This document shows, one piece after another, positions 1 to 9,387 of a stretch of DNA of 64,000 nt. The position numbers and the translations under genes were made by a program. The notes under the pieces are model-generated. The model searched no databases. It was not told the origin of the DNA and worked only from the letters and a program-made list of their open reading frames with translations. This stretch comes from Gammaproteobacteria bacterium (GTDB lineage Bacteria > Pseudomonadota > Gammaproteobacteria > Enterobacterales > Aeromonadaceae), in the NCBI GenBank assembly GCA_018222825.1, contig JAAEZO010000001.1:1-64000 (forward strand), written 5' to 3'. Positions within the stretch are counted from its first letter, which is position 1. Each line of letters begins with the position of its first letter.

Positions 1-463
1 GTTGCGCCAATCTGGCGGTAACGGCGACGCCCAGTTCAAATATCTGGCCGACCTGGCCCTGCTCTGGGTGCCGCAGCGGAAAGCGGCTCAAGGTCAGACC
101 CGGGCGATAACGACCGGCACACTGTGGCTGTACATCACCATTGGGCCAGATATCGGCACGCAGCGTCAGGAGCAGCTGGCCCTGTGAACGCCGCTCATCA
201 AGGATGATGTAGTCCATCAATTCACCCTGGGCGGCAATATCCAGTTGTTGACCGGACAAGGCCCCGTTGGTGACCGACTGCACCGTGGTCAGCGAAGCGC
301 CGGCTTGCAACAGGGCATCGGTCAACGCTTGCTCCAGTGCCTGCTGACGGGCGCTTTCTGCACCCAGGCTGAGCGGCGCCGAGCCTTCGGCCTGATACCA
401 GTCAGCGTGAACACTCAGTGGCAGCAGCAGAAATAATGAGGGTAAAAAGGCTTTTATCGACAC
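1..463 (-). CDS. flgT: FlgT-like flagellar assembly protein, N-terminal part (C-terminus beyond window)
   Basis: Not in the ORF track because it runs off the edge. Minus-strand GTG at 463 gives VSIKAFLPSLFLLLPLSVHADWYQAEGSAPLS, a signal peptide followed by an FlgT-like start. Divergent from flgO as in Vibrio-type loci. Confidence 0.75.
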   Translation of the reverse strand, partial: MSIKAFLPSLFLLLPLSVHADWYQAEGSAPLSLGAESARQQALEQALTDALLQAGASLTTVQSVTNGALSGQQLDIAAQGELMDYIILDERRSQGQLLLTLRADIWPNGDVQPQCAGRYRPGLTLSRFPLRHPEQGQVGQIFELGVAVTARLAQ

Positions 464-530
464 TGGGTATCCTGTGTAACAGCGGCAGCCAGATAAAATC
501 ACGGCGGCGGTCAATTATTGGCAAGAATTA

Positions 531-546
531 TGCAAAAACCTTGCCT
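531..546 (-). promoter_or_regulatory. sigma-54 promoter candidate for flgT
   Basis: Minus strand AGGCAAGGTTTTTGCA; GG and GC separated by 10 bp, TTGCA -12 box intact; about 70 bp upstream of the flgT start. Confidence 0.55.
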
Positions 547-624
547 GACACGCTGGCAACACCGTTAAATGAGTAATAGAAGCGTTCATCATTTTCTCTG
601 GTGTGTCATTTACTGCTGGCCAGG

Positions 625-651
625 TAAAGTCTGCCGGTGTCTGGCCGATAA
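625..651 (+). promoter_or_regulatory. sigma-28 (FliA) promoter for flgO-flgP
   Basis: TAAAGTCT-N11-GCCGATAA, one mismatch to TAAAGTTT-N11-GCCGATAA. Confidence 0.85.
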
Positions 652-691
652 CCTATCGAGTTTCATTTAATTAATTTAGCGGGAGTCTGGC

Positions 692-1438
692 ATGAGTAGA
701 CCTTTATTCCTTGTTGCCGTGCTGGGCCTGACGGCCTGTTCGGGAGCGGGGAAGTCGCAGTTTGATGACCAACATCATTACCTGCCCCACGATCATGCAT
801 CCCACTACATCAACCGCAAACCACTGGGCTCCCTGGCGCAACCGCAGGCATCTCCTCGGCATAGTCAGGATGGCATTCCCATGCGGATGAGTGCCGGCAC
901 TCGCAGTGCCTATCTACCTGCTGCCGGAGCCTCTCTGGTGGGCGGGCAAACTCAATTACAGCAGCATATGTCGGCACTGGCTTACCATCTGGTATCGAGC
1001 GCGCATCATCTGGATAGTCAATCGGGCATTGCCGTCAGTGGCTTTGTCGATCAGCAGGACTATCGCAGTCAGGACGATTTTTCCCGTTTGTTGTCGGAAA
1101 CCATGATGTTTCAGCTCAACCAATACGGGCTGCGTGTGGTCGACTTCAAGACTTTGCCTTTTATTCGTATCACTCCGGAAGGAGATGTCAGCACCAGCCG
1201 GGACTATCGTCAGCTCAGTTCTCGTATCGGCGCCCGTTACCTGTTGCATGGTACCGTCAGTGAAACCACGGGCGGACGTTTGATTAATGCGCGTTTAGTA
1301 TCGATGGGTGATAACAGCCTGGTGGCCAGTGCCCAGCAGTTTATCCCCGAATATCTGGTTGCCGGTATGCTCAAGGCACAGGGACCACAATCCCGGAGTG
1401 TGATGACCCCGGAGCAAAGGAGCCGTTATGCGAAATAA
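692..1438 (+). CDS. flgO: FlgO family outer-membrane lipoprotein
   Basis: Lipobox VLGLTACSG; position before flgP; FlgO-like domain (SDDFSRLLSETMMFQLNQYGLRVVDFK-type). Confidence 0.85.
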   Translation: MSRPLFLVAVLGLTACSGAGKSQFDDQHHYLPHDHASHYINRKPLGSLAQPQASPRHSQDGIPMRMSAGTRSAYLPAAGASLVGGQTQLQQHMSALAYHLVSSAHHLDSQSGIAVSGFVDQQDYRSQDDFSRLLSETMMFQLNQYGLRVVDFKTLPFIRITPEGDVSTSRDYRQLSSRIGARYLLHGTVSETTGGRLINARLVSMGDNSLVASAQQFIPEYLVAGMLKAQGPQSRSVMTPEQRSRYAK

Positions 1439-1826
1439 TCTGTGCTGCCTGCTGTTGTTGATGCTGGCTGGTTGTAGTGTGCAACAGGGTGATGTGAGGC
1501 CTGCCAAAAACCATCTTTATGCGGTGGGGTATGCTCCTATCAGCCTGCAGCAGCCAGCCAATCATCAGCAGAAATTGCTGCATGCGATGCGGGCGTCAAA
1601 GATGGATGCCTATCGCGAATTGACCGAGCAGCTGGGTGGCGTCATGACCAGTAGCTCCAGCCGAATGAGCAGTCATGTGCTGCAGGATGGTACCGTCAGT
1701 AACAGCAGTCGTGGGGTGGTAAGGGGCGCGCGGGTGGTGAACAGTTACCCTGATGGCGACATCTACATCACCGAGCTGGAACTGGATCTGAATACCTATA
1801 AAAAATTACGGCGTGGCGCTTTGTAA
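1428..1826 (+). CDS. flgP: FlgP / LPP20 family lipoprotein
   Basis: Lipobox LLLMLAGCS, overlaps the flgO stop, LPP20-like C-terminus. Confidence 0.85.
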   Translation: MRNNLCCLLLLMLAGCSVQQGDVRPAKNHLYAVGYAPISLQQPANHQQKLLHAMRASKMDAYRELTEQLGGVMTSSSSRMSSHVLQDGTVSNSSRGVVRGARVVNSYPDGDIYITELELDLNTYKKLRRGAL

Positions 1827-1933
1827 AAGAGGAATAGTGCGCACCGCTGCTCTGCAGGCATAACCTTTGCTGAAGGCCGTGCTAGGTCAACTAGGCAGAG
1901 AACAGGGCTGTGCATTGCTAGTCGGAAGACCTG

Positions 1934-1959
1934 ACTAGCCTCGTTTTAACGAGGCTAGT
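1934..1959. terminator. Hairpin between convergent flgP and flgN (possible bidirectional terminator)
   Basis: ACTAGCCTCG-TTTTAA-CGAGGCTAGT, perfect 10-bp stem; no strong U tract. Confidence 0.5.
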
Positions 1960-1979
1960 ATAGAGGACTTGGGGAAAGA

Positions 1980-2393
1980 CTAAACCTTGAAACCAACGCC
2001 TTTGTTAATGCCTTTGGTATGACCTTTTTGATCATAGGTCATGCTTTGGCGTTCATGCAGCCGGCTCAGAATATTGGTTAGCTGGCGAATACCGTTGAGA
2101 GATTGTTCCAGTAGTTGCCCGGCCACCTGGTTCTGGTCCTGGCATTGTTGCAACAGCGCCCGTAGCTCCGCTACCTGCTCATGGTAATCGTCGTTCAGAC
2201 GCTCCCGCTCGGGATGACTGGCAAGCTGGCTATCGGTATTCTGAATCTCGAGCAGCAATGTCTGTTTGCGCTCGGTCAGAGGGGGAAGTTCAAGCGCCTT
2301 GCGTTTAACAATCAACTCGAGCTCTTGATGGGTAATCTCCAGCAATAGTTCGAGTTGTGATTTTTGATGGTTCAGCAGCACATCAAGGGGCAT
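1980..2393 (-). CDS. flgN: FlgN flagellar export chaperone
   Basis: 137 aa helical protein immediately downstream of flgM, FlgN-like. Confidence 0.8.
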   Translation of the reverse strand: MPLDVLLNHQKSQLELLLEITHQELELIVKRKALELPPLTERKQTLLLEIQNTDSQLASHPERERLNDDYHEQVAELRALLQQCQDQNQVAGQLLEQSLNGIRQLTNILSRLHERQSMTYDQKGHTKGINKGVGFKV

Positions 2394-2394
2394 G

Positions 2395-2712
2395 TCAGAG
2401 GCCTTCTAAATCCTGTTCAAAGCGAGAAATATTAGCTGCCAGTCGATCACTGTCTACCTGGTAGCTGCCTTCGTTGATGGCTTTTTTCAGCGCATCCAGC
2501 CGGGCACTGTTATCGGGTGCGGGAGCCGTTGCCAACGATTGCTGCATCTGACTGAGGCGTCTGGCCTGAGGTGTCAGGGTGACCTCATCCTGCCTGATCG
2601 AGGCAGAGTTGCCATTAGGCTGTGAGCCTGCGGTGGTCGATGCCTTGTACTTTTGATTGTTCGCCAGAGGCGTAGTGCTGCCGAGGCCGGGAGGTAATTT
2701 GTCGATAGCCAT
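2395..2712 (-). CDS. flgM: FlgM anti-sigma-28 factor
   Basis: MAIDKLPPG start and C-terminal ARLDALKKAINEGSYQVDSDRLAANISRFEQDL typical of FlgM. The ORF track starts at 2721. Confidence 0.92.
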   Translation of the reverse strand: MAIDKLPPGLGSTTPLANNQKYKASTTAGSQPNGNSASIRQDEVTLTPQARRLSQMQQSLATAPAPDNSARLDALKKAINEGSYQVDSDRLAANISRFEQDLEGL

Positions 2713-2749
2713 GATATTCAAGTCCTGATGTTACTGCTGCGTAAATGGA

Positions 2750-2776
2750 GTATCGGCTGCTGTAGCCGTAACTTTA
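2750..2776 (-). promoter_or_regulatory. sigma-28 promoter for flgMN
   Basis: Minus strand TAAAGTTA-N11-GCCGATAC between flgA and flgM. Confidence 0.75.
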
Positions 2777-2783
2777 GCAGAAT

Positions 2784-3524
2784 TTACAGTTTGACCTGCA
2801 CCCGACCGGCGGCCATGACCCGGGCGGTAATTTCTCGGCCGGAGTTGATATTACGCACACGAATGCTGTCATTAAAGCCGCCGTCTTCCTGAGCCATACC
2901 GTCGGTTTTCAGCATCAAGCCCCCGGTTTGCGCGAAAATACCGACCTTGTCTCCCTTGCATACCACACACAGCTGGCTGCTGCGAATAGGCTGTCCGGGG
3001 CGTAAGTCCCGCTTGCTGCGCGAACCGACAAGCTCTTGTGGCGAGCTGAATACATCACCGCGCAGTAACACTTCATCCTGATAATCCACAGTCAAATGCT
3101 GCGCCTGCAACAATGTGTTGCGGGCAACGGGGTCTGCGGCGGTGACGACCGGCTTGAGTATTTTCACCCGCACTGGCACAAACAAGTCCCAGCCCGGCTG
3201 CTCATGGCATTGCAGATAAACGTGGGTATTGCGGCGTACCTCGCCCGCGCCGCGAATATCTGCGGTCAGCTTGCCCAGGCATTCGGTGAGCGATAATCGG
3301 GTATCGATGCTGGCGGCGTCGATTTGCAGCCTATCCCCCGGTTGCAACGGCACCAAATCTCGCACATAGTCTTCGGCATAATGGCGAATATCGTCATGCA
3401 CCGACGTTTGAGCCACGGCCGGCCATAGCGAAGCGGCAAGCAACAAGCAGAGCAGTTGGCCGACTTTTACCCGTGGCGATGTACGAACGAATACCTTAAA
3501 AAGCGGAAAATTTCTCTTAAGCAT
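2784..3524 (-). CDS. flgA: FlgA, P-ring assembly chaperone
   Basis: Signal peptide plus SAF-like C-terminal region (DLRPGQPIRSSQL, GREITARVMAAGRVQV). Confidence 0.9.
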   Translation of the reverse strand: MLKRNFPLFKVFVRTSPRVKVGQLLCLLLAASLWPAVAQTSVHDDIRHYAEDYVRDLVPLQPGDRLQIDAASIDTRLSLTECLGKLTADIRGAGEVRRNTHVYLQCHEQPGWDLFVPVRVKILKPVVTAADPVARNTLLQAQHLTVDYQDEVLLRGDVFSSPQELVGSRSKRDLRPGQPIRSSQLCVVCKGDKVGIFAQTGGLMLKTDGMAQEDGGFNDSIRVRNINSGREITARVMAAGRVQVKL

Positions 3525-3544
3525 TACTACCTCATGGCCGATAA
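3518..3544 (+). promoter_or_regulatory. Possible sigma-28 promoter toward cheV
   Basis: TAAGCATT-N11-GCCGATAA; perfect -10 and spacing, weak -35. Confidence 0.4.
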
Positions 3545-3620
3545 AACACGTTAGGCTGGCTTCAGTTGGTGTCTGCCTTGGGCGGGTGTTAAGCTGGCGT
3601 CGTATAACTCAAGAATCATA

Positions 3621-3636
3621 AGCATAAATTATGCCA
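3621..3636 (-). promoter_or_regulatory. sigma-54 promoter candidate for flgA
   Basis: Minus strand TGGCATAATTTATGCT; GG/GC spacing correct. Confidence 0.55.
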
Positions 3637-3658
3637 TGGTGCAGATGGAGACAAGGTA

Positions 3659-4573
3659 ATGGCGGGGATACTCGACTCGGTAAACCAAAGAACACAACTT
3701 GTCGGTCAGAACAGGCTGGAATTGCTGCTGTTCAAGCTGAACGGACGTCAAAGATTTGGCATTAACGTGTTCAAGGTGAAAGAAGTTTTGCAGTGTCCCA
3801 GGCTGACCGCCTTGCCACAGCGTAATACCATGATTAAAGGGGTGGCCAATATTCGTGGTAAAACCATTTCCATTATCGATTTGAGCAAGTCCATGGGCGG
3901 CAGACCCATAGAGCAGACTGAAAACAGCTTCGTGATTATCTCCGAATATAACCGTTCGGTGCAGGGCTTTCTGGTGAACTCGGTTGAGCGCATTATCAAC
4001 GTCAACTGGGAGTCGATATTGCCGCCACCGAAAGGCGCGGGTCGTCTCAACTATATGACCGCAGTGACCGAGATCGACGGTGAGCTGGTAGAAATTCTGG
4101 ATGTGGAAAAGATTCTCGACGAGATCTCGCCGGTCAACACCACGGTGAACGCCGATATTGTCGAGCAGGTTGCGCATTTAAGTACCGCGCAGCAAAAACC
4201 GATATTGATTGCAGATGACTCCTCTGTGGCTCGGCGTCAAATTCAGAAAACCATGGCAACACTGGGACTGGAGTGCATCGTTGCCGAAAATGGCAAGCTT
4301 GCGCTGAACAAGCTCAGAGAAATGGCCACTGCCGGCCCTATTACCGAGCAATTGTCGATGGTGATCTCCGATGTGGAAATGCCGGAAATGGATGGCTATA
4401 CCCTGACGGCAGAAATCCGTAATGATCCGGCACTGAAAGACCTGTATGTGATCCTGCATACTTCTCTGAGCGGTGTATTCAACAAAGCGCTGGTGGAAAA
4501 GGTGGGGGCGAATAACTTTATTGCCAAATTCCACCCGGATGAGCTGGCATCGGCGGTGAAACAAGCGCTGTGA
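3659..4573 (+). CDS. cheV: Chemotaxis protein CheV (CheW domain + receiver)
   Basis: N-terminal CheW-like domain and C-terminal receiver (ILIADDSSVARRQI, VISDVEMPEMDGYTL). Confidence 0.95.
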   Translation: MAGILDSVNQRTQLVGQNRLELLLFKLNGRQRFGINVFKVKEVLQCPRLTALPQRNTMIKGVANIRGKTISIIDLSKSMGGRPIEQTENSFVIISEYNRSVQGFLVNSVERIINVNWESILPPPKGAGRLNYMTAVTEIDGELVEILDVEKILDEISPVNTTVNADIVEQVAHLSTAQQKPILIADDSSVARRQIQKTMATLGLECIVAENGKLALNKLREMATAGPITEQLSMVISDVEMPEMDGYTLTAEIRNDPALKDLYVILHTSLSGVFNKALVEKVGANNFIAKFHPDELASAVKQAL

Positions 4574-4593
4574 TAAAGGTGTAAACAAGACGG

Positions 4594-5415
4594 ATGAAGA
4601 ACTTTACCGACGAGCAGTACCGGGTATTTTGCCAGTTTCTTGAAGCGGGCACCGGCATAGTACTGGGCGATAACAAGCAGTACCTGGTAAAAAGTCGGCT
4701 GTCTCCGCTGCTGACTCGTTTTCAGATAAACTCACTCGACGAGTTGATAACCAAAGCCATGTCGGTACGCGAGCGGGAGCTGAAAACGGCAGTCATCGAC
4801 GCCATGACCACCAACGAAACCCTGTGGTTTCGAGACGGCTACCCCTTTACTCTGTTAACGGAGAAACTGTTTCCGGAACTGGCGAAACCAGGCAAGTCAT
4901 TGAAAGTATGGTCTGCTGCCAGCTCTTCCGGTCAGGAGCCTTATTCCATAGCCATGACGGCACTTGAATATCAGGCCCGGCGGCCGGGTGGTTTGCCGGG
5001 GCTGCAAATTGTTGCCACCGACATTTCCACCAGCATGCTGGAACAATGTAAAAGCGGTATTTACGACAGTCTGTCCTTGGCTCGCGGTCTGTCACCCGAG
5101 CGCCGCAAACAGTTTTTTACCCCGCTGACAGATGGCAAGATGCAATTGCAGGCCAAGGTAAGAAACATGGTCAGCTTTCGCCCCTTCAACCTGCTGGACA
5201 ACTACAATCTGCTCGGCAAGTTTGATCTTATCTTCTGCCGCAATGTGCTGATTTATTTCTCTCCCGAGAATAAGTCCAAGATCCTCAACCAGTTTGCCAA
5301 CAGCCTGAACCCAGGTGGTTACTTGCTGCTGGGGGCCTCTGAATCCCTGACCGGCCTGTCCGACAAGTTCGAGATGATCCGTTGCAGCCCCGGTATTATC
5401 TATCGTCTGAAGTAA
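4594..5415 (+). CDS. cheR: CheR protein-glutamate O-methyltransferase
   Basis: SAASSSGQEPYSIAM, FDLIFCRNVLIYF motifs. Confidence 0.96.
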   Translation: MKNFTDEQYRVFCQFLEAGTGIVLGDNKQYLVKSRLSPLLTRFQINSLDELITKAMSVRERELKTAVIDAMTTNETLWFRDGYPFTLLTEKLFPELAKPGKSLKVWSAASSSGQEPYSIAMTALEYQARRPGGLPGLQIVATDISTSMLEQCKSGIYDSLSLARGLSPERRKQFFTPLTDGKMQLQAKVRNMVSFRPFNLLDNYNLLGKFDLIFCRNVLIYFSPENKSKILNQFANSLNPGGYLLLGASESLTGLSDKFEMIRCSPGIIYRLK

Positions 5416-5419
5416 TATT

Positions 5420-5435
5420 TGGCATAACTCTTGCT
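5420..5435 (+). promoter_or_regulatory. sigma-54 promoter for flgB operon
   Basis: TGGCAT-AACTC-TTGCT. Confidence 0.85.
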
Positions 5436-5507
5436 TTGTTTTAGGCATAAAATCGTGGCGTTCGTTTAAGCCACGATATGGTGTCAACATAACGCAAGAG
5501 GTGCCAG

Positions 5508-5909
5508 GTGACGATTTCCTTCGACAAAGCCTTTGGTATTCATCAACACGCCCTGGTGGCCCGTTCCGATCGGGCCGAATTGCTGGCCGGTAACCTGGCC
5601 AATGCAGACACCCCCGGCTACAAAGCCAAAGACATGGACTTTCAGTCTGCCCTGAGTCAGGCGCAGAGCAATCAGGGCTTTTCGCTGAGCCGCACCAGTC
5701 AACAACACTTCGCCGTTGAGCTTGCTCCCCCCGGTACGGTGCAGTTTCGCGTACCCAATCAGCCGGATACCGGTGACGGCAATACCGTAGATATACAGAC
5801 CGAGCGTAACAACTACATGGAAAACGCCCTGCAGTATCAGGCCTCGCTGGAATTTCTCAACGGCAAGATCAACGGCCTGATGAAGGCAATCAAAGGAGAT
5901 TCAATGTGA
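5508..5909 (+). CDS. flgB: FlgB proximal rod protein
   Basis: GTG start; [21 protein letters not shown] motif. Confidence 0.95.
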   Translation: MTISFDKAFGIHQHALVARSDRAELLAGNLANADTPGYKAKDMDFQSALSQAQSNQGFSLSRTSQQHFAVELAPPGTVQFRVPNQPDTGDGNTVDIQTERNNYMENALQYQASLEFLNGKINGLMKAIKGDSM

Positions 5910-6325
5910 GCCTATTTAAGGTGTTTGATATTTCCGGTAGCGCCATGAGCGCCCAGTCTGTGCGGCTCAATACCACCGCCAGTAACCTGGCCAACGCCGA
6001 CAGTGTCAGCTCCAGCATCAACGAAACCTACCGTGCCCGCAAACCGGTGTTTGCCGCCGATCTGGATCAGGCGTTGTCTGACCGTCAGGAAAGCGTCGGC
6101 GTCAAGGTCATGGGCATAGTGGAAACTGACAAGCCGCTGTTGAAGGAATTTCGACCCGATCATCCGATGGCAGATAAAGACGGCTTTATCTACAAGCCCA
6201 ATGTCAACGTTGTGGAAGAGATGACCGACATGCTCAGCGCCTCACGTAATTATCAGACCAACGTACAGGTTGCCGATGCCGCCAAGCAAATGCTGCAGCA
6301 GACTCTGCGTCTGGGTAAGGGGTAA
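5906..6325 (+). CDS. flgC: FlgC rod protein
   Basis: [14 protein letters not shown]-terminal [23 protein letters not shown]. Confidence 0.96.
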   Translation: MSLFKVFDISGSAMSAQSVRLNTTASNLANADSVSSSINETYRARKPVFAADLDQALSDRQESVGVKVMGIVETDKPLLKEFRPDHPMADKDGFIYKPNVNVVEEMTDMLSASRNYQTNVQVADAAKQMLQQTLRLGKG

Positions 6326-6331
6326 TAACGC

Positions 6332-7030
6332 ATGCAAGTAAATAACGATTATCTTAACGGCCTGCAATGGCCCGGTGAGCAAAGCCCGGCCGAAAAAGCT
6401 CAGGATCCCAGCCGGGCCCAGTTGGGGCAGGAAGACTTTTTCGCCCTCATGACCCAGCAACTGGCCTATCAGGATCCGTTCAAACCGGCAGATAACTCTC
6501 AGATGATTGCCCAGATGACGTCTTTCACTACCGCAGACGGCATTAATCAGATGAGTGAAAAGCTGTCGAGCCTGAGTGACGTCATGACCTCCAGCCAGGC
6601 GCTGCAGGCTTCCAGTCTGGTCGGGCAAAAAGTCTTGCTGCCCAGTAACCTGGCCTATTGGGATCAGTCTGAACCGGTAGACGGCATCGCCGTGACCGGC
6701 GAGGGGGCTGATAACGTATTGATCAGAATAGAAAATGAAAAGGGCGAGCTGGTGCGAACCATGTCACTGGACGGTCCGCAAAAAGGCAATGTGCCTTTTA
6801 CCTGGGACGGCCTGAATGATAATGGCGAGCCGGCACCCGAGGGGCGTTACAAAATCAAGGTCAGCGGTCTGATTGATAATCAACGGGAAGATCTAAATGC
6901 CCTGGCTTTTGGCCGGGTCGACAGTGTGACGTTAGGCAGTGCCACCAGTCCGACTCTGGTGAACCTTGCTGGTCTTGGGGGCATTCCCCTGAGTCAGGTA
7001 CTCGAAATAGCCGGCCGTAAAGCGGCGTAA
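6332..7030 (+). CDS. flgD: FlgD hook-capping protein
   Basis: LGQEDFFALMTQQLAYQDPFKPADNSQMIAQMTSF. Confidence 0.96.
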   Translation: MQVNNDYLNGLQWPGEQSPAEKAQDPSRAQLGQEDFFALMTQQLAYQDPFKPADNSQMIAQMTSFTTADGINQMSEKLSSLSDVMTSSQALQASSLVGQKVLLPSNLAYWDQSEPVDGIAVTGEGADNVLIRIENEKGELVRTMSLDGPQKGNVPFTWDGLNDNGEPAPEGRYKIKVSGLIDNQREDLNALAFGRVDSVTLGSATSPTLVNLAGLGGIPLSQVLEIAGRKAA

Positions 7031-7041
7031 GGAGAACATTA

Positions 7042-8328
7042 ATGTCTTTTAATATTGCCCTGAGCGGTGTGAACGCGGCCCAGAAAGATCTGGACGTAAC
7101 TGCCAACAATATCGCCAACGTGAATACCCTTGGTTTTAAAGAGTCACGTGCCGAGTTTGCCGACGTATACGCCAACTCCATTTTTTCCAACGCCAAGACC
7201 AATACCGGCAGCGGCGTACAGACAGCTTCCGTGTCCCAGCAATTCCATCAGGGCGCGTTGCAGTTCACCAATAACTCGCTGGACATGGCCATCAACGGCA
7301 GCGGCTTTTTCGTTATGTCCAACGAGCAAGGCTCTTTGGATCGCACCTTTACCCGGGCCGGTGCCTTTCGACTCAATGATCAAGGATTTATCACCAACTC
7401 CCAGGGCCACTATCTGCAGACTTATCAGGCCAATGCCGACGGTACTCCTGCCGGTCTGGGTCTGAACAGCACCCAGGCGCTAAAAATCCCCGACAAGGCC
7501 GGTGAGCCTAAAGCGACAGAAAATGTGGATATTGGTGTTAACTTACCTGCTAAAGCGGATGCTCTGACGGTAGCCGACTTCGATCCTACCAACTCTGCAA
7601 CGTACACATCGTCGACTTCGATGACCATTTATGATTCATTGGGTGGTACCCACACCATGACCCAGTATTTCGTGAAAGACGATACGGCTGTCGCCCCTGC
7701 TAATGAATGGAAAATGTTTGTGTTTGTAGACGGGCAGGACGCCTTTCAGCCGAGAGTCGTTCCTCCGGCTGTTCAAGGAGCTTGGGTTGGGCAAGATATT
7801 TCGTTTGATACTAGTGGCAATTTGACATCGGCGGTTACCGACTTTGATACCGAGGAGCTGGGCTTCACAAATGGTTCTGATGGTACTCAAAAAATTCAAG
7901 TCACTATCACCGATGCCAGCCTTAACTCGGGCCCCTTCGAGGTGACCTCCAATAGTCAGGACGGCACTACCGTTGGTCGACTGACCAAGGTGGACGTAGG
8001 CCCCGATGGTCTGATACAGGCCACTTACAGTAACGGCACCTCCGAGAATCTGGGTATTGTGGCCATGGCCCGCTTCCCCAACGATCAGGGCCTGACTCAG
8101 GTTGGCGACACCCAATGGCGAGAATCCTTGCTGTCGGGCGACGCGGTAACCGGTCAGCCCAATACCGGCGTATTTGGTAAGGTCAGCGTGGCGGCACTGG
8201 AGCAGTCCAACACCAACCTGACCAGCGAGTTGGTGGACTTGATCACCGCCCAGCGTAACTTCCAGGCCAACTCGCGGGCGCTGGAAGTGAACAGCACCCT
8301 GCAGCAGACCATTTTGCAGATCCGGTAA
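7042..8328 (+). CDS. flgE: FlgE hook protein
   Basis: MSFNIALSGVNAAQKDLDVTANNIANVNTLGFKESRAEFADVY and C-terminal LITAQRNFQANSRALE. Confidence 0.96.
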   Translation: MSFNIALSGVNAAQKDLDVTANNIANVNTLGFKESRAEFADVYANSIFSNAKTNTGSGVQTASVSQQFHQGALQFTNNSLDMAINGSGFFVMSNEQGSLDRTFTRAGAFRLNDQGFITNSQGHYLQTYQANADGTPAGLGLNSTQALKIPDKAGEPKATENVDIGVNLPAKADALTVADFDPTNSATYTSSTSMTIYDSLGGTHTMTQYFVKDDTAVAPANEWKMFVFVDGQDAFQPRVVPPAVQGAWVGQDISFDTSGNLTSAVTDFDTEELGFTNGSDGTQKIQVTITDASLNSGPFEVTSNSQDGTTVGRLTKVDVGPDGLIQATYSNGTSENLGIVAMARFPNDQGLTQVGDTQWRESLLSGDAVTGQPNTGVFGKVSVAALEQSNTNLTSELVDLITAQRNFQANSRALEVNSTLQQTILQIR

Positions 8329-8336
8329 CCTAAATC

Positions 8337-8523
8337 GTGAGGGGTAAGGCGTGAAGAGGGAGGCAGACAAAGAAAAGTCTGACTCCCCTATGTGGCCTGT
8401 GGCTTTTGGACCACAGATAGTCGGTAAATTCTGTTCTGATAAAAACAATCGGTGTTGGGTTGTTTAACACCGATTGTTGAGCTTTTGTCTCAATCCCCTC
8501 ACGCCTCTCGCTTTACCCCTCAC
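8337..8523. repeat. Intergenic inverted-repeat element between flgE and flgF
   Basis: Outer arms GTGAGGGGTAA (8337-8347) and TTACCCCTCAC (8513-8523); internal perfect 13-bp stem AACAATCGGTGTT/AACACCGATTGTT (8444-8478). Confidence 0.65.
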
Positions 8524-8532
8524 TATGTTTAA

Positions 8533-8548
8533 TGGCACTAATTTTGCA
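8533..8548 (+). promoter_or_regulatory. sigma-54 promoter for flgF operon
   Basis: TGGCAC-TAATT-TTGCA, exact consensus. Confidence 0.92.
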
Positions 8549-8632
8549 TTTAAATTTGTAATGTAGTTGGTGCAATAGCTGACGTTCAGCATCAATCAGT
8601 ACTTATTCGGCAACATAGTCGACGGAGCTGAA

Positions 8633-9376
8633 ATGGATCATTTGCTTTATATCGCCATGTCTGGCGCCAAAGAAAACATGAACAGTGTGGCCTTGCGTGC
8701 CAACAACCTTGCCAACGCCAATACCACCGGCTTCAAGGCCGATATGGAGCAGGCCCGTGCCATGCAGGCGTTTGGCGAAGGCCTACCCAGCCGCGTGTTT
8801 GCCATGACCGAGCGCCCGGGGCAAAGTTTTGCCTCCGGTCCCATTCAGACCACAGGTCGGGATCTTGACGTTGCCGTAGCCGGCGACGGCTGGTTGGCGG
8901 TGGAGTCCAAAGACGGATCCGAGGCTTACACCCGCTTCGGCAGTTTGCAGGTGACTCCCGAGGGCATGTTGCAAACCAGCAATGGTCTTAACGTGCTGGA
9001 CGATAACGGCGGGCCTATTTTTCTGCCGCTGCCGCTGGAAAAAATGGAAATCAACAAAGACGGCACCATCTTTGCGCGGCTGGAAGGCGAACCGACCGAT
9101 GGCGGTGCCGAGCTGCAACGCATCAAGACGGTGTTGCCCGATAACGGCGACATCGAAAAAGGACTGGATGGTCTCTTCCGTCGTAAAGACGGTCAGGCCG
9201 AGGCACCTTCGGCTCAGGTGCAGCTGATTGCCGGTGCGCTGGAAGGCAGCAATGTCAATCCGGTGGCCGAAATGACCCACCTGATCGACCTGCAGCGGCG
9301 TTTCGAAACCCAGCTGAAGATGATGAGTCACGCCGAAGAAAATGATAAAGCCCACGCACAGTTGCTGCGCATCTAA
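8633..9376 (+). CDS. flgF: FlgF rod protein
   Basis: MDHLLYIAMSGAKENMNSVALRANNLANANTTGFKAD. Confidence 0.95.
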   Translation: MDHLLYIAMSGAKENMNSVALRANNLANANTTGFKADMEQARAMQAFGEGLPSRVFAMTERPGQSFASGPIQTTGRDLDVAVAGDGWLAVESKDGSEAYTRFGSLQVTPEGMLQTSNGLNVLDDNGGPIFLPLPLEKMEINKDGTIFARLEGEPTDGGAELQRIKTVLPDNGDIEKGLDGLFRRKDGQAEAPSAQVQLIAGALEGSNVNPVAEMTHLIDLQRRFETQLKMMSHAEENDKAHAQLLRI

Positions 9377-9387
9377 AGGAGATTGCG

